From Sphaerospermopsis aphanizomenoides BCCUSP55 (lineage in GTDB: Bacteria > Cyanobacteriota > Cyanobacteriia > Cyanobacteriales > Nostocaceae), in the NCBI RefSeq assembly GCF_001586785.1, contig NZ_LUFH02000060.1, positions 1 to 38,303 on the forward strand: a DNA stretch of 38,303 bases. Reading direction: 5' to 3'. Below are positions 33,333 to 38,303 of this stretch, one piece after another (the first letter of the stretch is position 1; each line of letters opens with the position of its first letter). Position numbers and translations under genes: made by a program. The notes under the pieces were generated by a model. That model did no database searches, had not been told where the DNA came from, and saw only the letters and a program-made list of their open reading frames with translations.

Positions 33333-33870
33333 ATCTAAGAGCAGAGTCTTCCAACGGACAAATAACTTATTTTATCTGATAATATGGACGCTTGGCTAAC
33401 TTGTGCAATGACAAGAACAATAATTTACAGATAACTTAATCCCAACAGCATTTTGCTATTGGTGACGCTTGTATAAATTACAATATAAACTGGTTACACC
33501 TAAAAAAATAACTTACTTAAACACATATAATTCATATACAGCATATTGCAGATCAATAAGGTACAAATTTTTATGACAAAGCCTGGCAAAACAAGGGTTT
33601 TACTGCTTACTGCTGCGGTGTTATCAATATATGTATAAATATGTAAAAGCTAGACTCAGATATCAGTGTTGTATTAATTACTTATAATTTCATCAACAAT
33701 TGTCAAATGTAGCGATCACCTGTATAGTTTAATGTATCTTTATAATACGCGATTGCCAAAGAAAAAAGAATAAACAAATCATTTCAACATAATTAATGCC
33801 TGTGATATTCACAGAGTCGATATTTTTATACCATCGCTAATGTGACAAAAATATGATTTAGGTAAATTGC
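33333..33870. other. AT-rich spacer, one possible tiny ORF
   Basis: 538 bases. The only candidate is a 21-codon frame at 33573-33638 on plus (MTKPGKTRVLLLTAAVLSIYV), which reads like the start of a signal peptide cut by a stop and may be a remnant. No tRNA, terminator or repeat of note. Confidence 0.5.
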
Positions 33871-34779
33871 ATGACACACGAGAAATCACATTGGTTTAAA
33901 ACAGCTTTACAGCTTAAAGGTTCAGTAATATTATCTATTTATCAACGAGTGATATTCTGCGGGCTATTTGGTGTATTTATTTCCCTACTTTATTATTATC
34001 AACTTCCCGTCTCCCAACCAATTTTAGGTAGTGTTATTCCCAGTATAGTTTTAGGTTTATTACTAGTATTTCGTACTAATACCGCTTACGAAAGATTTTG
34101 GGAAGGGAGGAAAGTTTGGGGTTCGATGGTGAATACTATCCGTAACCTAGCCCGACAAATTTGGGTATCAGTTGACGAAAATTGTTTAGAAGATAAAGAT
34201 AACAAGATAGTAGCTTTCAATTTATTAGTAGCATTTGCTGTAGCGACAAAATTTCACCTGAGAGGAGAGAAAATAAATGCAGAATTAGAAGCATTAATGC
34301 CATCAGAAAAATACCAAAATTTAAAAATTGTCAATAACCCACCAATAGAGATAGCCTTTTGGCTTGGGGATTAGTTACAAAAGCAGTATAACTGTAATTG
34401 TTTAAATAGTTATCAGCTTACATCCATGCAAGAATTATTAAATATTTTAGTTGATAACTTAGGGGCTTGTGAAAGAATCTTAAAAACCCCCATTCCCTTA
34501 GCTTATGCCATTCATCTCAAACAATTACTATTATTATATTGTCTATTACTGCCATTTCAAATTGTGGCCAGCTTGCATTGGTGGACTGGAATAATTTCGG
34601 CTTTAGTAAGTTTTAGTTTATTAGGGATTGAAGCTATTGGCTTAGAAATTGAAAATCCCTTTGGCTATGATGCTAATGATTTACCTTTAGATAATATTTG
34701 TAATAATATGAAACGCAACATTGATGATTTAATGAGTTTAAGACCCAGTGTGCAGTCATATAGCAACAAAAATATATGA
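33871..34779 (+). pseudogene. Bestrophin-family channel gene interrupted by one in-frame TAG
   Basis: 303 codons in a single frame from ATG 33871 to the stop at 34779, broken only by TAG at 34372-34374. Before the stop (167 residues): two membrane spans and VFRTNTAYERFWEGRKVWGSMVNTIRN, a hallmark of the bestrophin/UPF0187 family. After it the frame continues without shift: LQKQYNCNCLNSYQL..., then GACERILKTPIPLAYAIHLKQ and IENPFGYDANDLPLDNIC, also hallmark sequences. Intact relatives have roughly 300 residues, usually with Tyr near the stop position, so TAT/TAC to TAG is the simplest history. The rest shows no other damage, so it is recent, or a base-call error. The product would be an anion channel linked in cyanobacteria and algae to chloride/bicarbonate movement. 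Confidence 0.85.
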
Positions 34780-34802
34780 TTTCTAGATAATGTTGATATA
34801 CC

Positions 34803-35828
34803 TTATTTATGTAGAAGTGAAAATACTTTTTCAATAAATTGATCATATATTTGTGATTCTTTGTCCAGTATTTCTGTCAAATTGAAGTAAGCAGAGATTG
34901 TTGGATCATTCTGAATCCGATTATTTACTTCAGGTGTAATACAACTAGCAATAAGAATAGTTGTAACTGCGGGATTTATACGCAATGCTTCTTCAAAAGA
35001 TTTTTTAGCAGCACCATAACGTTCTAATGTACCAGCAGGATCAGTTCCTCCTTTCACTTCAATCACACCAACTGTTATACCCTGGTTATTAAAAAATGAA
35101 ACATCTGGCTCTTTTGAGAAAAGAATGGAAGTATGGTTAGCCAATTTCACACCCCGATAAGCTTCTATATTTCCTAGTAGTTCTTCAATTTTATGAGGAT
35201 TATACGCTTCAAGTTCAGTGATCTTGCGTGGAATAAAAGCAGCAAGTAAATTACGTTCTTTTACCTCTTTGATTAGCAATCGCTGTACGACCTTTTCTGC
35301 TTCTTCTCCAATAGCATTACGCCACGAACCATCAATTTGTGATCCGGTTGACGCTAGTAGTATGCCATATAATTCTGCTTGTGTCAGGCTTGCAATTGAA
35401 CTATCAATAATCAGCGATATATGTTCATTAAATAAACGAGAAAGTGCCAAAGCTTTATCTTCTGTGAGATTATAGTTATTTTCTTCATCAGCTTCAATCT
35501 TTTTTAAATTTATTTTAGCTAAATACTGAACTGCTTTTTGAGGAAGTGCAGCTATATTACGATAATAAGCTAATAAAGAAGAGTATTCTCGAATTAACCT
35601 GGGGTGGCAAAATACTTCAATGAGTTGCAATTCAGGATGGTTACTAATATAGGTAAACGCATCTTCTCCAATACCCCAGTTTTGCCAATCTTCCCAACTA
35701 TATAAATCCTTTACTGCTAATAATGCAGCAATTTTGGATTGCAAAGATAATGTTTTATATTCTTTGAGTTTGCGATAAAAGAATGTTGACCGTAAACGAT
35801 AGTTTATACGACTAGCCTCATCTGTCAT
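34803..35828 (-). CDS. Probable type II restriction endonuclease (XcyI-like)
   Basis: 341 residues from ATG 35828, five bases after the methyltransferase stop; an upstream ATG at 35858 overlaps that gene by 25 bases and is the alternative. The C-terminal half has a PD-(D/E)xK site: PDVSFFNNQGITVGVIEVKGGTDPAG, with Asp about residue 243 and Glu-Val-Lys 15 or so later, followed by LERYGAAKKSFEEA. The helix-rich N-terminal half (HPRLIREYSSLLAYYRNI...LPQK) and GSWRNAIGEEAEKVV resemble the XcyI group as I remember it. Tight coupling to a DNA methyltransferase supports restriction function. Recognition site unknown. Confidence 0.72.
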   Translation of the reverse strand: MTDEASRINYRLRSTFFYRKLKEYKTLSLQSKIAALLAVKDLYSWEDWQNWGIGEDAFTYISNHPELQLIEVFCHPRLIREYSSLLAYYRNIAALPQKAVQYLAKINLKKIEADEENNYNLTEDKALALSRLFNEHISLIIDSSIASLTQAELYGILLASTGSQIDGSWRNAIGEEAEKVVQRLLIKEVKERNLLAAFIPRKITELEAYNPHKIEELLGNIEAYRGVKLANHTSILFSKEPDVSFFNNQGITVGVIEVKGGTDPAGTLERYGAAKKSFEEALRINPAVTTILIASCITPEVNNRIQNDPTISAYFNLTEILDKESQIYDQFIEKVFSLLHK

Positions 35829-35833
35829 GATAT

Positions 35834-37282
35834 TTATTTTTCCCAAATATAAACACATTTACGCAGTTCTGTACGTCCATAATTTCCCATTTGTTGGCTG
35901 CTGTTTCCTTTTCCTCTTCCTAATGTCCAAATATATCTAGTTGTCAGTCCAAAGGATTCTGCGATATCTGATAGAATTAAATCTACAGGAATCTCTTCCC
36001 CTGCGTATTTGACATTATCATTAACTATTGCGATTATGCCACCGGATTTGAGAATGCGACTTAATTCATAGATAACAAAACACATTTCATAAAAGTAATT
36101 ATGTACCATTCTGGAAATATTTTTATTATTTAAAGTCCCTTCATTTTTATTTTTTTCTAAAATAATTAATATTTCTTGTAATGCATCCTGTTGTTTAAAA
36201 ACCGAATCTATTTTTAAGAAAATGTGTTCAAGATTTTTACTTTTATAATATTCTTCTAAATATGTCCGTTTATCACGATTTTCTACTGTGCAGGAAAGCA
36301 TTTGCTGACGTAGATTTTTGACTTTATTTTCATCACATCCCAAAAAAGCAAGTTCAAGAGCATAGATTCGAGTGTAATCATATCGGTTCAGATATGGTGG
36401 TGATGTAATAACGCAATCAACACTATCACCTGGAAAAGTAGGAAGAATCTCTAAACAAGAACCTTGATAAAGTTTAGGTTCTGAATTTTCCAGAACGCTC
36501 AATTTACTAGGGTAAAATTGTGGTAGTTGAGCCTCGTTAAATAAATCTAATTGTATAGAACTTAACTCTAAGTCTGAGATAATTTGCTTAAGCTTGCGTT
36601 CAATAGCCTCTTCAAAAGATAAAATTGCTCCTTTATTAAATTCAGATTTACTTTTTGAACGCCCTGAACGGAAATCCCAGCGGAGATATTGCCCATCTTT
36701 TCTAGTATAACTAATATCTTCAAGGATACAAAAAGCTGCATATATCATAATTTTTTGGATATTATTATCTGTAATTAAATCATTGCAATAAGATAAATAG
36801 CCTACTAATTGCTTTTCATTAATTTCGGAAAATGCATCACGAGTAATTGTTAAATGATTAAATGCAAAAATATCTTGATAGTAGCTTTGGTAATCTAGTT
36901 TGTGCAGTTTATATATTAATTTTTTAAATTCCTGAATATCTATTTTTTGTGCTATTATTCTAGCTTCAGTAGCAAAAATACCGACTGGTAAAAGTTCAAT
37001 TCCCGTGCTTATCCATCCTAATGCACTAGCAGTAAATAGTGCTGTTCCACTTCCTGAAAATGGATCTATTAGTATCCCTGGATTGGGTTTTAATGTTTGC
37101 AGAATGTAGGTAACTAGACGTTCTGAAAATCCTTCTCGATATTTTAACCAAGAAGAAAATGGAGTTTGTTTATTACCTTGATAACTAACCAAATTTCTAT
37201 CTAAAGCAGGATTATGAGTAATCTTAGATTTGAATTTTTCATAAAGCTCAGTTCTGGCAGTAAAAGAAGATAATATAGGCAT
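35834..37282 (-). CDS. DNA methyltransferase of a type II restriction-modification system
   Basis: 482 residues. The SAM-binding motif I is DPFSGSGTALF at 73-83 and the catalytic motif IV is TSPPY at 293-297 (DCVITSPPYLNRYDYTRIY), so the order is motif I, a long 200-residue variable part, then motif IV. That is the alpha-like order although these two motifs are written in the style of beta enzymes. SPPY suggests N4-cytosine (or N6-adenine) methylation. C-terminal ILKSGGIIAIVNDNVKY and IWTLGRGKGNSSQQMG complete the fold. It precedes the endonuclease gene by five bases; no controller gene is seen. AT content and codon use fit the accessory zone. Confidence 0.88.
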   Translation of the reverse strand: MPILSSFTARTELYEKFKSKITHNPALDRNLVSYQGNKQTPFSSWLKYREGFSERLVTYILQTLKPNPGILIDPFSGSGTALFTASALGWISTGIELLPVGIFATEARIIAQKIDIQEFKKLIYKLHKLDYQSYYQDIFAFNHLTITRDAFSEINEKQLVGYLSYCNDLITDNNIQKIMIYAAFCILEDISYTRKDGQYLRWDFRSGRSKSKSEFNKGAILSFEEAIERKLKQIISDLELSSIQLDLFNEAQLPQFYPSKLSVLENSEPKLYQGSCLEILPTFPGDSVDCVITSPPYLNRYDYTRIYALELAFLGCDENKVKNLRQQMLSCTVENRDKRTYLEEYYKSKNLEHIFLKIDSVFKQQDALQEILIILEKNKNEGTLNNKNISRMVHNYFYEMCFVIYELSRILKSGGIIAIVNDNVKYAGEEIPVDLILSDIAESFGLTTRYIWTLGRGKGNSSQQMGNYGRTELRKCVYIWEK

Positions 37283-37340
37283 AAATGTAGTAACTATTCA
37301 ATAATTAGATTAACTTCAAACTATTCCATCTAAAAATTTT

Positions 37341-38189
37341 CTACAATTGCCTAATCCCCATTTCTAAACCCTCGCAGACACCAGTTAGAAAATCTAAATC
37401 CAAACTGGCAATAGTATCACTTGGTTTGTGATAATTGGGATTTCGCAAAAACGCAGTATCTGTCACCATCATTGCTGGATAACCCTGATCCCAAAAAGGT
37501 GCATGATCACTCAGTCGAGTTTGGGGAACAAGTAAACCACGATTCGGTGCTGGTAGCCATTGACTAGACACACCTGCTTGGCGAATACTGCGACTGAGGC
37601 TAATTAAATCGCCCAAAGTCCGCCAATTGCCAATTAAGCCAATAAAATCTCCAGTATTTGGGTAAAACCTATCTAAAAAAGCTGGATATCTTTGCGAACC
37701 AGCAGTAAAATCTCGATACCCTAACATCTCCAAAGATATCATTAAGCGTAATTTTTCCCCTTGTTGACGTAACAAAGCTGCATAATCACCACTACCTAAT
37801 AACCCATATTCTTCCATATCAAAAGCAACTAATCGCAAAGGATATTTAATTGGTTTTTGGGAAAAACTGCGGGCAAATTCTAACAAAACTGCCACACCTG
37901 TAGCATTATCATCTGCTGCGACTGTACCAGGTATACCATCATAATGAGCGCCTATGAGAATTGGGGATAAATTGGCCTTTTTTCTTTGCGGTTGGGCAGG
38001 TAAATTTAAAATCAGGTTTTTACAGCTTTTGCCCCCTACTTGAAAGGTGTGGATTTCCACACTTCCCCATTGGGAAAATTGTTGGCGAATGTATTCTTGG
38101 ACAAAGAAATGTCCCCCACTCGCCATATAGGGATCGCGTTCCCTTGCTATCTCTTGCAGATGATTTTGTAGCCGTTGTTTTAAAGTCAA
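37341..38189 (-). CDS. M28-family metallopeptidase (aminopeptidase-like)
   Basis: 282 residues. Putative zinc ligands: His82 (GAHYD), Asp93 (AADDNATG), Glu126/Glu127 (DMEEYG), Glu154 (SLEMLGY) and His254 (NYHKPSDT). Only TTG at 38189 gives a complete N-terminus (MTLKQRLQNHLQEIARERDP); the next Met (residue 22) would remove part of the first helix. No signal peptide, so probably cytoplasmic. Substrate unknown. On the upstream side the spacer carries two repeat tracts. Confidence 0.88.
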   Translation of the reverse strand: MTLKQRLQNHLQEIARERDPYMASGGHFFVQEYIRQQFSQWGSVEIHTFQVGGKSCKNLILNLPAQPQRKKANLSPILIGAHYDGIPGTVAADDNATGVAVLLEFARSFSQKPIKYPLRLVAFDMEEYGLLGSGDYAALLRQQGEKLRLMISLEMLGYRDFTAGSQRYPAFLDRFYPNTGDFIGLIGNWRTLGDLISLSRSIRQAGVSSQWLPAPNRGLLVPQTRLSDHAPFWDQGYPAMMVTDTAFLRNPNYHKPSDTIASLDLDFLTGVCEGLEMGIRQL

Positions 38190-38210
38190 CTTAGGAATTG
38201 GTGATTGGTG

Positions 38211-38303
38211 ACAGGAGGCAGGAGGCAGGGGGCAGGAGGCAGTAGGTAGAAGTTTTTGAATTTTGAATTTTTTCCCCTACACCCCTACACCCCTACACCC
38301 CTA
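38211..38303. repeat. Tandem repeat tracts at the right edge
   Basis: About four units of the heptamer AGGAGGC (38211-38242), then after a short A/T stretch a CCCCTACA octamer tract (38273-38303) that runs to the end of the window. Confidence 0.85.

Noticed and set aside
33573-33638. 21-codon ORF with hydrophobic peptide
   Set aside because: Could be a remnant signal peptide, but it has no ribosome site or conservation evidence, so it is not called as a gene.

Overview
The window is chromosomal DNA of a filamentous, probably heterocyst-forming cyanobacterium (order Nostocales). Evidence: PsaA/PsaB, PsaI, PsbE/F/L/J, NdhC/K/J, Ycf48 and membrane rubredoxin are all present; HIP1 octamers (GCGATCGC) recur throughout; intergenic regions carry heptanucleotide tandem repeats and small palindromic elements typical of Nostocales. 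The genus cannot be fixed from the sequence alone.

Layout. 1-7.1 kb: mostly minus-strand housekeeping and hypothetical genes (partial helix-rich protein, lipase-like hydrolase, YqhD-type aldehyde reductase behind a two-copy direct-repeat promoter, a hydrolase-fold protein without a visible catalytic triad paired with an SDR protein, a J-domain/pentapeptide fusion, a zinc-ribbon membrane protein). 7.6-9.9 kb: a large protein of unknown function. 10.0-17.0 kb: a photosynthesis block, with psaI on plus; rubA-ycf48-psbEFLJ on minus; and, divergently, ndhC-ndhK-ndhJ on plus. A complete 2.5-kb group II intron with its RT/maturase/HNH protein sits in the ndhC leader; an EBS1/IBS1 match fixes its 5' splice site. 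17.2-19.4 kb: a minus-strand operon for a KGK-domain protein, an AtzG-like (DUF4089) small subunit and an AtzE-like amidase. 19.5-23.9 kb: a thioredoxin-NHL protein, a divergent glutaminase and a lipoprotein with seven 22-residue Pro/Glu repeats. 24.4-29.1 kb: psaA-psaB with leader hairpins, an intergenic hairpin and a terminator. 29.1-38.3 kb: accessory region with a nuclease-like gene cut short by a small transposable element, a DUF433/DUF5615 toxin-antitoxin pair, a CPBP protease, a DUF3326-small protein-ferredoxin group, a bestrophin gene broken by one amber codon, a methyltransferase/restriction-endonuclease pair and an M28 peptidase.

How it fits together. The photosynthesis block groups structural subunits of PSI, PSII and NDH-1 with PSII assembly factors (Ycf48, rubredoxin). 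Mobile DNA has shaped the surroundings. Two 129-bp copies (128/129 identical, TA-flanked, inverted ends) lie 12.6 kb apart. One replaced the atzE stop codon. The other truncated the nuclease gene by 20 codons that can be reconstructed by removing it in silico. Several long ORFs open with TTG; where an ATG with a better context lies a few codons inside, I placed the start there.
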